A DNA stretch of 64,000 bases, from assembly GCA_964518595.1 (NCBI GenBank), contig CAZFHA010000004.1, positions 62,001 to 126,000 on the forward strand, read 5' to 3'. This DNA is from CAZFHA01 sp964518595. Lineage in GTDB: Bacteria > Bacillota > Clostridia > Saccharofermentanales > Saccharofermentanaceae. Below the pieces are notes generated by a model. The model saw only the letters and a program-made list of their open reading frames with translations, made no database searches and was not told the DNA's origin. Below, piece by piece: positions 52,103 to 61,703 of this stretch. Every line of letters begins with the position of its first letter. Within the stretch, counting starts at the first letter, position 1. The position numbers and the translations under genes are program-made.

Positions 52103-55100
52103 TAGGCTACACTTCCTCCATCATCATATAAGTAAGTGTTTAGCTCCCCTATGATGTCATCTAGTTGATCTTTAAAGATTTGGTTGATCCTCTTATAGCC
52201 CCCTTCTGTTTTAAAAGCGCCTGTATTGAAGGTGCTGGGATCAAGAACAGTCTCATTAATCAGGTTCTTCTGAATCCGATCGATCCAATTTAACTCCATT
52301 CTACTAAAGCGATGATTACTCTTTAGTCTGTCCACTGCATTGCGGATACGCTCTTCATGACTTAGAAGTGAGGAACCTATCGCCTGCTGGCGAATCAGGC
52401 TAATGATATCGGCAGCTATATCTTCATTCTTTAGCTCCTTAATGGCTGTGTTTAGTTGCTGTTCAGTGAAGTTATGCCTATCTAACTCAAGCTTTAAGCT
52501 CTTTAGACTTTCTCTTGTAAGCTCTTTGGGTCTAGTACAGATGATATTTAGTGCAACTATTGTATTCATGTTCTCCGTTATAAAGCTTCTGAATTCTTCT
52601 AAATAGTCTTCTGGATTTTTGCCAGCACCATAGCCACGCTCGTGACTTAGTATATGGTCTTCTTTATTGGAGATTACAACAGGTCTTTTACCTCGCTTAA
52701 GACCTTCCTCCAGAATTCCCAGCACTTGCTGATGGTCAATAATAAATGCTTTTGCTTGCTCTGGGGGCATACCTTTGATACGGTCAATAAACTCTGCGGG
52801 ATCTAATCCTCCAGACAAGTCAATAAAATGCTCCATGGACTCCTCTGTCAAATTCCGACGCTTTCTTTGAATCTTCACCATAATCATATCGATTTGATTT
52901 TCGATCTGTTTTTCGGTGGGCAACGTTGTTAGACCATCTATTAAATCAGCAAAGGTTGTGCTTGGGTTAGCCACAACGGGTTTCATAGTATTAACAGGCT
53001 CCAGAGATTCATAGACGCCAATAGGATCATAGATCTCAAAATGAGTCTTGCCAATTCTCGGGCAAAGTCTGGTAGCACGTCCCATCATCTGCTCAAAGAG
53101 AATTCTGGATTTCACCCGCCTCAGGAAGACTAACGATGATATTTCTGGTACATCTATACCAGTAGTCAACAAGTCAACCGTTACAACTATATTAGGGTAT
53201 TTTTCATTTTTAAACTTCTTAATTGCTTCTAAGACCTTCTTCTTATTTCCACTGCCCACACTGCCAGTGATTTTCATAATGGCTTCATTATCAACTCCTT
53301 GAGGTTCATAGATCTCCTTGAGGATTTTCACCACTAAGTCAGCATGACTATCATCTACAGCGTATATCAAGGTTTTTCCTTCGCCTTCTGGGTCAAGTTC
53401 ATATGCTATTTCTTCCAGAACCGTGCGGTTAAAAGCTTCTGTTATAACTTGACGGTTAAATTTATCCACATCAAATTTCAGCTCATCCTCTAACTCCTCA
53501 CTATTCATGATTTCCCCGGTAACTGGATCATAAATAGCTACCGTCTCGCCTTTGTTATAGTTGATCCCCTCTTTGCTAAGTTTCGTAATAATGGTGTGAG
53601 GTGCATCGTGATCTACAAGATAGCCTTCTATAACGGCTTCTCTGTATGTGTAGTTGAAGACAGGCTTACCAAATATCTCACTTGTGTGTAATGCTGGTGT
53701 TGCTGTTAACGCAATTTTAATAGCATCGAAATAGTCCATTACTGCTCGATACTTACTAATATATTCTTCTTGACTGCGATAGAGAAGCTCATCCTCGCCC
53801 ATTTCTTTGTCAAGAATATAGCCCCGATGAGCCTCGTCCACCACAATAAGATCGTAGTCGGTCACGGAAGGCATGGTCGTGTCCTCATTATATATAATTC
53901 TTTTGACCAAGCTCTGTACCGTTGCAACATGGATTTTGGTCTCTTTATCAATATCCTTGTCTTCTAAGTTCTTAATATTGTAGATCTCATCGAGAGTCAT
54001 CAGATCTTCAATCTTCACTTCCCGAAAAACATCTTGCGCTTGCTCGCCAAGGGCAGACCTGTCAACTAGGAACAGCACTCTTCTAAAACGATTAGTTCTC
54101 AAGAATCTATAAATCATTCCAAGTACAGTTCTAGTCTTTCCTGTACCCGTAGCCATAGAAAGGAGAATCGTCTCTTGACCTTCTATAATAGACTTTTCTG
54201 CTGCTTCAATAGCTCTAATCTGATAATCTCTAAGATTAAGTCCATCTGGATCGCTTAAGAGATCGTACTTCATAGTTTGCAGATTGGAATTAGCAGCTTC
54301 AATATCTTTACTAAGCAGTTCCACGATGCCTTCAGGACTCATCCACCCTTGTTGGGCTTTGGGAATATTCGAAGGCTTGCGCACATCAAGAGACCATATA
54401 CCTGACTTGGTCTCTAGTTGTTTTAAATATTTACGTCCGTTGGTAGCAAAAAGCAGGGGAACTTTATAATTCTCCCATTGACCTATTACATACTCAACAT
54501 GTTCATCTTTGATACCCCTAGCATAGTCTTTACATTGATAGTCTAATACTGCAGGTATATCCATCATTATTCGCTTGGCTTCTATGATGCCTACTAGCGA
54601 GAGACCAACAAACAGCGCATAGTCTGCTTTGCCATGATTACCAACTGTAGAACTGGTAGGCCACTCTGCAATTGCCATATTACGACCCTTCACTGGTCTA
54701 GTTCCATTGGAATAACAAAGTTGATTCGTATCTACTTCCCAGCCGACTTTACGAAGCTGATCATCAATCAAGTAGCGAGTCTCTTTCTCCGAAAGATTCA
54801 TTGCATTGGCAGCAGCTGTTCCACGACCTAGTCGTATAGATTTAGCCACAGGTTCAGCTAGAGGAAGATTCTTCACCTGCTCTGTTAGAACTTGAATCAG
54901 ATCTTCCTTTTCTTGTAATAGTACCCCAAAGTCTATTGTTTGACTCTGATCAGCTGGTAGTTCGAAGGGTATATACTTATATTTCAAGTCGCCATAGGTC
55001 TGATTAAACCAGACTGCCAGATTATATGCCATTTCTAATAGCACAATACAGTCCTCAAAAGACTCGTAATTACTGTGAACAGCCTTATTTCTTGTTGTGC

Positions 55101-55362
55101 GTAAGGCGTACAGAATATTATCAATATCTGAAGGAAGCAGACCTTCACGCTTCAATAGTCGAATGCGATTGGCATGAGTATTGTCAAATTGTGGAGGCTT
55201 AATTCGATCAAGCTGGAGCATTAGATTGACGATTGTCTCACCGAATAATCCTAGCTTAATCAAACAAGAGTTAGCATCTGAATATAAATAGCGCTCTGCA
55301 GTTTCTCCTAAGTTGTACAGCACAGGGAAAGATTGGTCTAAAAACTCAAAATTTGACTTCAT
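52102..55362 (-). CDS. hsdR: Type I restriction endonuclease subunit HsdR
   Basis: 1086 residues. The N-terminal DUF4145-like helical domain (~15-110) is followed by the HSDR_N nuclease domain (~195-310; YALFVGLSLVGIIEAKR gives the ExK of the PD-(D/E)xK site), then a superfamily 2 translocase: Walker A MATGTGKTRT (~404), DEAH box LIVVDEAHRGY (~506), SFALTATPA-like IALTATPALH, QMMGRATRLCPRIG (motif VI) and a C-terminal helical region. ATG follows AAGGAGA. It is first in the operon. It translocates and cleaves unmethylated DNA. Confidence 0.95.
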   Translation of the reverse strand: MKSNFEFLDQSFPVLYNLGETAERYLYSDANSCLIKLGLFGETIVNLMLQLDRIKPPQFDNTHANRIRLLKREGLLPSDIDNILYALRTTRNKAVHSNYESFEDCIVLLEMAYNLAVWFNQTYGDLKYKYIPFELPADQSQTIDFGVLLQEKEDLIQVLTEQVKNLPLAEPVAKSIRLGRGTAAANAMNLSEKETRYLIDDQLRKVGWEVDTNQLCYSNGTRPVKGRNMAIAEWPTSSTVGNHGKADYALFVGLSLVGIIEAKRIMMDIPAVLDYQCKDYARGIKDEHVEYVIGQWENYKVPLLFATNGRKYLKQLETKSGIWSLDVRKPSNIPKAQQGWMSPEGIVELLSKDIEAANSNLQTMKYDLLSDPDGLNLRDYQIRAIEAAEKSIIEGQETILLSMATGTGKTRTVLGMIYRFLRTNRFRRVLFLVDRSALGEQAQDVFREVKIEDLMTLDEIYNIKNLEDKDIDKETKIHVATVQSLVKRIIYNEDTTMPSVTDYDLIVVDEAHRGYILDKEMGEDELLYRSQEEYISKYRAVMDYFDAIKIALTATPALHTSEIFGKPVFNYTYREAVIEGYLVDHDAPHTIITKLSKEGINYNKGETVAIYDPVTGEIMNSEELEDELKFDVDKFNRQVITEAFNRTVLEEIAYELDPEGEGKTLIYAVDDSHADLVVKILKEIYEPQGVDNEAIMKITGSVGSGNKKKVLEAIKKFKNEKYPNIVVTVDLLTTGIDVPEISSLVFLRRVKSRILFEQMMGRATRLCPRIGKTHFEIYDPIGVYESLEPVNTMKPVVANPSTTFADLIDGLTTLPTEKQIENQIDMIMVKIQRKRRNLTEESMEHFIDLSGGLDPAEFIDRIKGMPPEQAKAFIIDHQQVLGILEEGLKRGKRPVVISNKEDHILSHERGYGAGKNPEDYLEEFRSFITENMNTIVALNIICTRPKELTRESLKSLKLELDRHNFTEQQLNTAIKELKNEDIAADIISLIRQQAIGSSLLSHEERIRNAVDRLKSNHRFSRMELNWIDRIQKNLINETVLDPSTFNTGAFKTEGGYKRINQIFKDQLDDIIGELNTYLYDDGGSVA

Positions 55363-55599
55363 CTAATTCTCTCCTTACAACAAAAACTAACAAAATTTTA
55401 GTAAAGTAGCATATTAACAGTCAATTACATTGATTAGTATTTTATTCGTTCTGCAGTAAATCGTCAAACGGATATTATAGGAATTACTAAGCATTATTAG
55501 GTACTTGGCTAGCTTGTAGCACAATTATTAATTATGTCTAGGTTTCTTTCAAATTCTAGCATTCAGCAACCACTAATCCTGAACATTTATATGCAAAAA
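55363..55599. other. Intergenic region between hsdR and the GHKL-nuclease gene
   Basis: 237 bp, AT-rich. It must carry the promoter of the hsdRMS-SIR2-herA unit (minus strand). I see no gene and no convincing terminator. Confidence 0.4.
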
Positions 55600-57600
55600 T
55601 TATACATTTGTCTGGCGAAGTATATTTTCGGTCAAAGTATTTACGACTTCTCTAGAGGGATCATCCGTCGCACAAGCAGTTGATGATTGTGAAAAATCAA
55701 ATTTGAGTTTTTCTAGCAAGAATTTATGCCGTGCTTCAAATGATTGGAAAATATCATCCCAAGAAAGCGCATAAATCTCAAAATTTTGTATTATATTCGC
55801 CAATCCTAACTTCCCATGTTGTTTAAAATTATTGTATTTTGTTTTAATATCCTCATCTACAGATGCACAAACAGCATAGAACTTCCATGTCCTATTCGCT
55901 CCACTGAACCTAGGTTCTTTTCTAATTATGTTAGCATACCGTTCGACTTGACTAAAAACATCAGTTGAGAGAGAGACATGGGGTGCTTTCAATTCAATGA
56001 TAAGCATTTCGCTACTATCATTTTCTTTAATCTGCTGCGTATAAAGAAAGATATCCGCACGTTGAATACTTTCGGCTTTAGGCATAGAACAGTCAACAGA
56101 AACTTGCGAGCCTACAAGTCTCTCATACTCAGCAAGGGAAGTGGCAAGAGTTTTATCTGCAGTAAGCAAATGATATTGCTCTCCGAAAAGCCAAAAGTGC
56201 TGCTCAATAATCTTCTGTATGTGATCTCTTTCGTTCGAGAACTTGTGCATATCAAATACAATCAACTTTAAATTCTGAATAATCTCCACTCGCTTTTCAA
56301 TAATTCCTATCGACTCGACAATAAATTGCAGTTTTGTTCTTTGTAAAATATCAGCAAATAACTTTCTTTGCTCAGCAGTTAAATTAACAACTTGTTCGAT
56401 AATACCTAACAGATTTTCTCTCTCTTCTGTCGATAACAATAGATTCAAGAATCCTAGAAAAGACTTCTCCTGCTTGTCATTCAATTTATAGAAAATCCTT
56501 GGTTCAACACAGTATAGTTCTCTAGTTACAGTTTCAAAATCTCTCTTACGGAGTTGTCCATAGTCATCTTCAGGAAATGAGGGAAATGATCCTCGTTTCT
56601 CCATACCAGCTAACTGTTGTTCAGCTTGACTAACAAGAAATTTTTGCCGTGCCTCCGTAATCAACTTATTTATTTCTTTCCTTAATTTCATAAAAATCTC
56701 TCTGCTGTGAGGTATAGTCTCTAACGTTTGCTGAGGTATATCACTATCTTGCAAAAAAATCGCACTTTGAGAAGTAATAAATTTTGAAGAAACAAAGACA
56801 TTATGATAAAATTGAACCGTATTATTATTGAACCCAGTATTTCTTGCAGCAAGCACTTCGCCAATTTCTGATAAGTAATATATCTTTGAGGAATTATCAA
56901 TACTCTTTTTCCAAATAATTAAGCTAATGGAAAACGTTTCTCCCATGACTTCTATTTCTGTATCCACACTTAATGCCTCATCAATATACTGACGATAATC
57001 AAGTGTAATGCCCTCATATCCTAGTGTAAAATTTTTACTCTTATTCAAATACAAGAACCACGAAAATTCCTGAAGCAATTTTTGTGAAACGTTACTGAAC
57101 GATAAACTATCAATCGTAGTCCCGTCTGCTAATGGAAATTCTACAATTGTTCCCGTTTTAGCAGATCCAACAGCATTAGACACCTCAGATGTATCAAAGT
57201 TACTTCTGTCAACTTGAGACATAGAGACAGTATATTTTTTCAAAGTACCATCTTCTTCATAAACTGTATTCCATATTGCTGAATGAGAAAAACAGAGATA
57301 AGAGAATCGTCCCTTGCCTTTATTCATTTGAGACTTAATTCGAATACTGGAGGAGTTTTTCATAGATGACAAAAAGGTACCAAATGTTTGATCAATGGTA
57401 TCATACTCAATTCCACGACCATTATCTGAAATTCTCACGCACATTGATTCTTGCATAGGCTTACCTTCAAAAGATACATCTACCATGGTAGCTCCAGCCT
57501 CAAATCCATTCCAAATATACTCACATATTGCTTCTTGACAATCCTTTGTTATGCCCGCCCTATCAAAGCTGCTATTATTTAATGCTACCTTCCGTTTCAT
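55600..57600 (-). CDS. GHKL ATPase fused to a Shedu-like PD-(D/E)xK nuclease domain
   Basis: 666 residues. The N-terminal third is an Hsp90/MutL-type GHKL ATPase: AICEYIWNGFEAGA (~24-37, N box Glu/Asn), RISDNGRGIEYD (~53-64, G1 box), KGKGRFSYLCFS (~91-102, G2). A helical linker follows. The C-terminal ~170 residues look like a DUF4263/Shedu-type nuclease: HFWLFGEQY (~470), RADIFLYTQ (~518, Asp) and LIIELKAP (~535, ExK), then QVERYANIIRK. No transmembrane segment. ATG follows GGAGG. It sits between hsdR and an ImmA/IrrE-type gene, within a defense island. A phage-sensing ATPase coupled to a nuclease is the likely role; this is inference from the two domains. Confidence 0.78.
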   Translation of the reverse strand: MKRKVALNNSSFDRAGITKDCQEAICEYIWNGFEAGATMVDVSFEGKPMQESMCVRISDNGRGIEYDTIDQTFGTFLSSMKNSSSIRIKSQMNKGKGRFSYLCFSHSAIWNTVYEEDGTLKKYTVSMSQVDRSNFDTSEVSNAVGSAKTGTIVEFPLADGTTIDSLSFSNVSQKLLQEFSWFLYLNKSKNFTLGYEGITLDYRQYIDEALSVDTEIEVMGETFSISLIIWKKSIDNSSKIYYLSEIGEVLAARNTGFNNNTVQFYHNVFVSSKFITSQSAIFLQDSDIPQQTLETIPHSREIFMKLRKEINKLITEARQKFLVSQAEQQLAGMEKRGSFPSFPEDDYGQLRKRDFETVTRELYCVEPRIFYKLNDKQEKSFLGFLNLLLSTEERENLLGIIEQVVNLTAEQRKLFADILQRTKLQFIVESIGIIEKRVEIIQNLKLIVFDMHKFSNERDHIQKIIEQHFWLFGEQYHLLTADKTLATSLAEYERLVGSQVSVDCSMPKAESIQRADIFLYTQQIKENDSSEMLIIELKAPHVSLSTDVFSQVERYANIIRKEPRFSGANRTWKFYAVCASVDEDIKTKYNNFKQHGKLGLANIIQNFEIYALSWDDIFQSFEARHKFLLEKLKFDFSQSSTACATDDPSREVVNTLTENILRQTNV

Positions 57601-57667
57601 TTGCTGATACCTCCATCATTAAACGCTATCTTCTTCGCATCTCAAATTTTTCTCTATTCAAGTCAAA

Positions 57668-58831
57668 TTAATCTATCTTCATAAGAGTCTTCTTCACAAG
57701 CTCCGAGAATGTCTTTCGATTGGTGTGTGTCAATTGAAAAGCCTCAGTATAAGTAGTATAACCTTCATGAATACTGTTAGATAAAGCAGAGATAAATCGG
57801 TGATCGACTTTACTTTGCAGAGTGTTGTAATAATGTCCACCAGGGATTTTGGCCGTCTTTTGAGCTTCATAATTCTTTAGAGCGCTATCAGCGATTTCAC
57901 TATAGATTGAAAGGCTAATAAGCCTTTGATCAAGTGCTCGCCATGCAACAACTGTACTGCCACACTTAAAATACTTAGCTAATTCTAATATTTTAGCTTC
58001 AATAGAATTCCCATCTAGTGTAGTCCACTTATTCATGAACTTTTCCATGGGAACAAGTATCTCACCAGCCACAGCATTACACAGAACCTCAAGACCACTA
58101 ACGCTCTTCGTATTCATATAGTAATCGTTATAAAAACTATTTTCTCCCAACCAGATATGGGTCAGTTCATGAACCAAAGAGAACACTTTACCATTTTGGC
58201 TATCCGTAGAATTAATGAATATTAGTGGAGCGTAAGAATCAATAATGGTAAAGGCTCTAAATTCACGAACGTCTAATGGCTGATGTGTATTGGACCCTAC
58301 CACGCCATTCATCATAACTAGGACGCCTATTTTCTCCAACTTTTCCCGAAGAAAATGAAAAGATTCACTAGCATTGGAGCAGTGGGTATACCAATCTAGA
58401 GGTAGACTCATATCTGTACGAATACCTTCAACAATTTGAGATAGGCTATCTGTAGGCTTGAACTTACCCACAAAGGGAAGCACACCTACATCACTATGCT
58501 TCAAGTAATTACGCATCCATTCCTGTATTGCCTCCATCTCGTGTATTGTATTCACAAGATTGCGGCTTGGATGGTCTATGTACTGACTGTCGACAGTCCG
58601 ATATTGCAGAATATCCATGGGCTCTGCTGGGGGAGTATCTAAGAAAAAATAGCCAAAGGGGATCTGGGTCTCACGACTAAATTTCTCCAGTTGCCGCAAC
58701 GTTGGCTTCTTACTGCCAGAATGCCAAGCCTGCAAGTCAGCCCTAGACTTTTCTTTGAGATCAAGTGGATTAATGGTGCTATATATCCAGCGAAAAATTG
58801 CAGGATTTATGTCAATATTTACAGTGGACAT
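57668..58831 (-). CDS. ImmA/IrrE-type zinc metallopeptidase with N-terminal XRE-like domain
   Basis: 387 residues. The N-terminus (SRADLQAWHSGSKKPTLRQL, ~28-48) has a helix-turn-helix-like XRE domain. The central ImmA/IrrE protease has LVHELTHIWLGE (~219-230), the HExxH-type zinc motif, with an upstream APLIFINSTDS strand and a downstream VAGEILVPMEKF (third ligand Glu). Such proteins cleave a partner repressor to induce mobile elements, toxins or stress genes. Immediately downstream (67 bp) is the GHKL-nuclease gene, so it may regulate that gene or act as a protease arm of the system. ATG follows GGAGGTAGC. Confidence 0.85.
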   Translation of the reverse strand: MSTVNIDINPAIFRWIYSTINPLDLKEKSRADLQAWHSGSKKPTLRQLEKFSRETQIPFGYFFLDTPPAEPMDILQYRTVDSQYIDHPSRNLVNTIHEMEAIQEWMRNYLKHSDVGVLPFVGKFKPTDSLSQIVEGIRTDMSLPLDWYTHCSNASESFHFLREKLEKIGVLVMMNGVVGSNTHQPLDVREFRAFTIIDSYAPLIFINSTDSQNGKVFSLVHELTHIWLGENSFYNDYYMNTKSVSGLEVLCNAVAGEILVPMEKFMNKWTTLDGNSIEAKILELAKYFKCGSTVVAWRALDQRLISLSIYSEIADSALKNYEAQKTAKIPGGHYYNTLQSKVDHRFISALSNSIHEGYTTYTEAFQLTHTNRKTFSELVKKTLMKID

Positions 58832-58999
58832 CTTAGCTACCTCCTCCCCAAGATTGATAGGTGAACTTTGTATATTCTTATAATTATTCTAACATATTTA
58901 GACTGTGATATTTTTAGGAAATATGCTTGCGAGCGTAGATTTATATCTAACTCACAGTTGTTTCCATAATGGAGCCAACGGGTCTATTTCATCTGGATT

Positions 59000-59024
59000 G
59001 CAGTGTCGAAAAAACCGACACTGC
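59000..59024. terminator. 9-bp hairpin with A-rich loop
   Basis: GCAGTGTCG (59000-59008) pairs perfectly with CGACACTGC (59016-59024). On the plus strand a TTTTTT run follows 13 nt later. Possible terminator or small structured RNA element. Confidence 0.4.
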
Positions 59025-59076
59025 CTTGCTCGTCTGGTTTTTTCTATAAATAGGGAGTTCCTAGATGTCTAACCTG

Positions 59077-59117
59077 CCCCATTGAGCTGTTGCGAAATTT
59101 GCAACAGCTCAATGGGG
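59077..59117. terminator. 17-bp perfect hairpin downstream of the EcsC-like gene
   Basis: CCCCATTGAGCTGTTGC (59077-59093) pairs perfectly with GCAACAGCTCAATGGGG (59101-59117) over a 7-nt loop. It lies 62 bp past the EcsC-like stop. There is no close U tract on the minus strand, so it may be a protective or transposon-derived hairpin rather than a standard terminator. Confidence 0.45.
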
Positions 59118-59178
59118 TTAGATTAATGCGATTTTTGTTTCTTTAGCGGTTGTCAGTTAATAGTTTATAGACACTTAT

Positions 59179-59958
59179 CTACTCGTCTTCGAAACCAACC
59201 ATTTCCACTTCTAAGTGACTTTCTTCAAAGGTAGCAGTAAAGAAATCTGCTCTTGCTTGTTTGAAGGTCTGGAGTTCCTTTTTGAGTCTCAATGACATGG
59301 GCTTAAATGTGGCTAGAGTAATACCTCCTGATATCACTCCCCCAAGCACGGGTACAAATTTAGATACACCTCGAGCAAAGGTTTGCTTGGTCATTTTCAT
59401 ACCTAGAGTAAGAGCAACTTTTTTGACTATGGGATAAAGTGTGCCTTTGGTAAGAGATTGGGCGGCAATTCTTTTGGCTGTGGAAGCTGCTGCCATATTA
59501 GATACTTTTGTTATAACTTTGGTGGCACTGTTTACACCAAACATGATCCCGATAAACAGGGTCATCATGGATTGGGTAGTCTCATCAAATTCCGCTAAAT
59601 CATGCCATCCATATAAGTAGGCAAGTTTTTGAACTATTCGAAGAATATGCCCATAGTATTGTGCTACATCTGCTGGGATTGTTGCTGCCATGGCTACACC
59701 ACCTGGCAGGCCAGATACGAAGGATATGCTAGATACTTTGGCAGTTTCTAGATTAATGTGCTTGCTTGCAAGTTCATCAATGACACTCTCGGGAATTCCA
59801 GCATGAGCGGGGCTATAATCAATTGCTGTCTCGATTTGCTCTACTGTACAGTGTTGCTGTAACTCTTTACGAAGAAAGTCCTCTCTTTGAATTTTCACTA
59901 GCGGCAGGGTTGATGCTTTGTGTAGGATGACTTGAAATGCATTTGAACTATTTTCCAT
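59179..59958 (-). CDS. EcsC-like family protein
   Basis: 259 residues, ATG 9 nt after GGAGG. It resembles the EcsC protein family: FVSGLPGGVAMAATIPADVAQYYGHILRI (~79-107) and a LAYLYGWHDL motif, then moderately hydrophobic glycine/alanine helices (MMTLFIGIMFGVNSATKV; FVPVLGGVISGGITLATF) that may contact membranes. Function of this family is not well defined; EcsC of Bacillus is linked to an ABC transporter, absent here. It appears monocistronic, flanked by long intergenic regions, at the edge of the defense island. Confidence 0.6.
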   Translation of the reverse strand: MENSSNAFQVILHKASTLPLVKIQREDFLRKELQQHCTVEQIETAIDYSPAHAGIPESVIDELASKHINLETAKVSSISFVSGLPGGVAMAATIPADVAQYYGHILRIVQKLAYLYGWHDLAEFDETTQSMMTLFIGIMFGVNSATKVITKVSNMAAASTAKRIAAQSLTKGTLYPIVKKVALTLGMKMTKQTFARGVSKFVPVLGGVISGGITLATFKPMSLRLKKELQTFKQARADFFTATFEESHLEVEMVGFEDE

Positions 59959-60469
59959 GTAACAAATTCCTCCATTCTTTGTGTATGTTCTGTTATATAC
60001 TGTGAAAATTTCGCGAGTAGTTCTCTTCTATTCAATCATTTCATTTCTATATAATCTGCAGTGAACGGTGATTATTTTTATAGGCCAATGCACTGCTAAC
60101 ATTAGGGTTCGAGATATCTTTAATGTATACTTGCTGACTTTAGGTTAAAGTCTTTTGCCTGAAGTAGCATACAAATATTTGCAAGGTCATCCCCAGAAAA
60201 ATTATTCTTTACACTAGAAATAAAGGGAGCCAAAAAGTTCACCTTATGTTAATTAATAGAGAAATTTACCGAAAGAAGCGGATTTACAGCTTTATACTTT
60301 ATCTCGCCAGTTTTCATGTCTTAGCTTAGCTTTTCTACATCTCTGGAGAAAGCCATATATCAGAAAAGGTGTAAGCAAAAACTGACAGGCATATCATAGT
60401 AATTCCTATTAGTGCAATTGCTATTTTTTTGTTTGGCGGTATCCTTTTTTCCCTGTTTTCCCCCATTAC
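59959..60469. other. 511-bp intergenic region
   Basis: AT-rich with stops in all frames; I see no gene, repeat or convincing hairpin apart from the promoter region of the EcsC-like gene. A short hydrophobic plus-strand frame at 60412-60594 is antisense to the end of the next gene and is not credible. Confidence 0.5.
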
Positions 60470-61489
60470 TCAGCCCCCCATACTCCTTAGCCGATCTTCT
60501 TTGCCTTTTTCAATTCCCAACTGCCAAAGCCCCATATCTAAGCATTTCATCGGAGTATATAGCTCCCTTGCCTCTATTGACAGACTGTCTCTAAAATCCT
60601 GAAAGGTCGATTCGTTCCTTTGATAATAATTCCAAAGCTGACGAAGTGACCTGGAGCTTATTTGAGCGGCGGCAATACCAAGAGTCTTAGCTGACTCGGT
60701 AAAATATTTGTCCAAGGCAGGCGTGCAGCCAAAAACACCCAGCAAAATTTTACTAATCAAAGTATCTGTTACCAGAGAGGATATTCCTGTATTCTGCCAA
60801 TATTTTTGATAGTGAAGACTGATTATCTCGGCGGTTTCTAGTGTTAAGGCAATAGACTCTTGACTACCATCGGCCTGAAATAGCGGCTGATATTTTAACT
60901 TTGATAATTCGATTACCAAGTCTTTATGAACAAGGTGGTCGAAGCGCACGAGGGCAGACTTTTGTAGCATTCCCCAACTGGCCAAGTACCAGGCTAATTG
61001 TAGGCTGAGATAATCAGCATCAAATCTAGTTACCATGCTATATTGGGCAAGAAAAGCTCTTCGACAATGTTCCCAGGAGCGTAGCCTTGTGTATGAATTC
61101 TCCACTATAGAGTCGTAATACCGTTGGGCAGCGCTGACAATTTCCCTAGCTTGAAAAGTTGCTGTTTTTTCTTCTGTCTGGCTATAGCTGAGAGTATCTA
61201 TTTTCTTCTCCAAAGGATCTGAGTTAAGCTGAGTCGAACTTTCCTTTTTCCTAGTAAAAATAACCTTTTTTTCTTTAGCAAGTAATTTGGCAGAGTAATC
61301 CGCATTTAGCCACCCGTAACTCAGTGACCCTCCACTGCCATCATTCCAGAGTTGGGCAGAATGACTATATGCTGATGGTGGAAGGCCGCCAACAATCTCG
61401 GCCACTTTATCGAAGGTCAGGACTATTTGCGGCTCGTTGCATTCAATTAAATAGCGGGTTAAGTCTTGGTATTTATCTCCCTTAGGCAT
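60470..61489 (-). CDS. DUF7662-like domain protein with a helical C-terminal domain
   Basis: 339 residues, ATG behind GGAGTG. The N-terminal ~80 residues resemble DUF7662-type modules: YQDLTRYLIECNEPQIVLTF, IVGGLPPSAYSHSAQLWND, SYGWLNADYSAKLL, VIFTRK. These occur singly or fused in DNA-binding or restriction-linked proteins. A linker (~80-115) leads to a helical domain with LSLQLAWYLASWGMLQKSA and a C-terminal ending LDMGLWQLGIEKGK. I do not recognise a catalytic site. The end motif recurs in the partial gene at 63312 (IDKYLWQLGREG), hinting at a shared domain. Confidence 0.6.
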   Translation of the reverse strand: MPKGDKYQDLTRYLIECNEPQIVLTFDKVAEIVGGLPPSAYSHSAQLWNDGSGGSLSYGWLNADYSAKLLAKEKKVIFTRKKESSTQLNSDPLEKKIDTLSYSQTEEKTATFQAREIVSAAQRYYDSIVENSYTRLRSWEHCRRAFLAQYSMVTRFDADYLSLQLAWYLASWGMLQKSALVRFDHLVHKDLVIELSKLKYQPLFQADGSQESIALTLETAEIISLHYQKYWQNTGISSLVTDTLISKILLGVFGCTPALDKYFTESAKTLGIAAAQISSRSLRQLWNYYQRNESTFQDFRDSLSIEARELYTPMKCLDMGLWQLGIEKGKEDRLRSMGG

Positions 61490-61631
61490 ACAGACACTCC
61501 TTATCTTTACTGCTAGATCAACAGCCCATCCTACTAAAAATATGCCCTAAACAAGTTTTCAACACCTAAATCATTTATAATATTTCTATTTTTTATAGTT
61601 TATCATAGCTATAGTATTCGGGAAAGAGAAT

Positions 61632-61661
61632 GCCCCACAAGATTTTTCTTTCTTGCAGGGC
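61632..61661 (-). terminator. Hairpin downstream of the lipoprotein gene
   Basis: On the minus strand GCCCTGCAAGA pairs with TCTTGTGGGGC (two G-U pairs), 42 bp after the lipoprotein stop. The following tract is ATTCTCTTTC, so termination strength is uncertain. Confidence 0.45.
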
Positions 61662-61703
61662 TTAACAGCGTTAATACTTTTAGATAATAAGGTAGGAATG
61701 GGC

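Larger units (their letters stand above)
58832..59178. other. 347-bp intergenic region with two strong hairpins
   Basis: No gene is supportable. It separates the defense island from the EcsC-like gene and contains two hairpins, described separately, plus the promoter region of the ImmA/IrrE-type gene. Confidence 0.6.
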
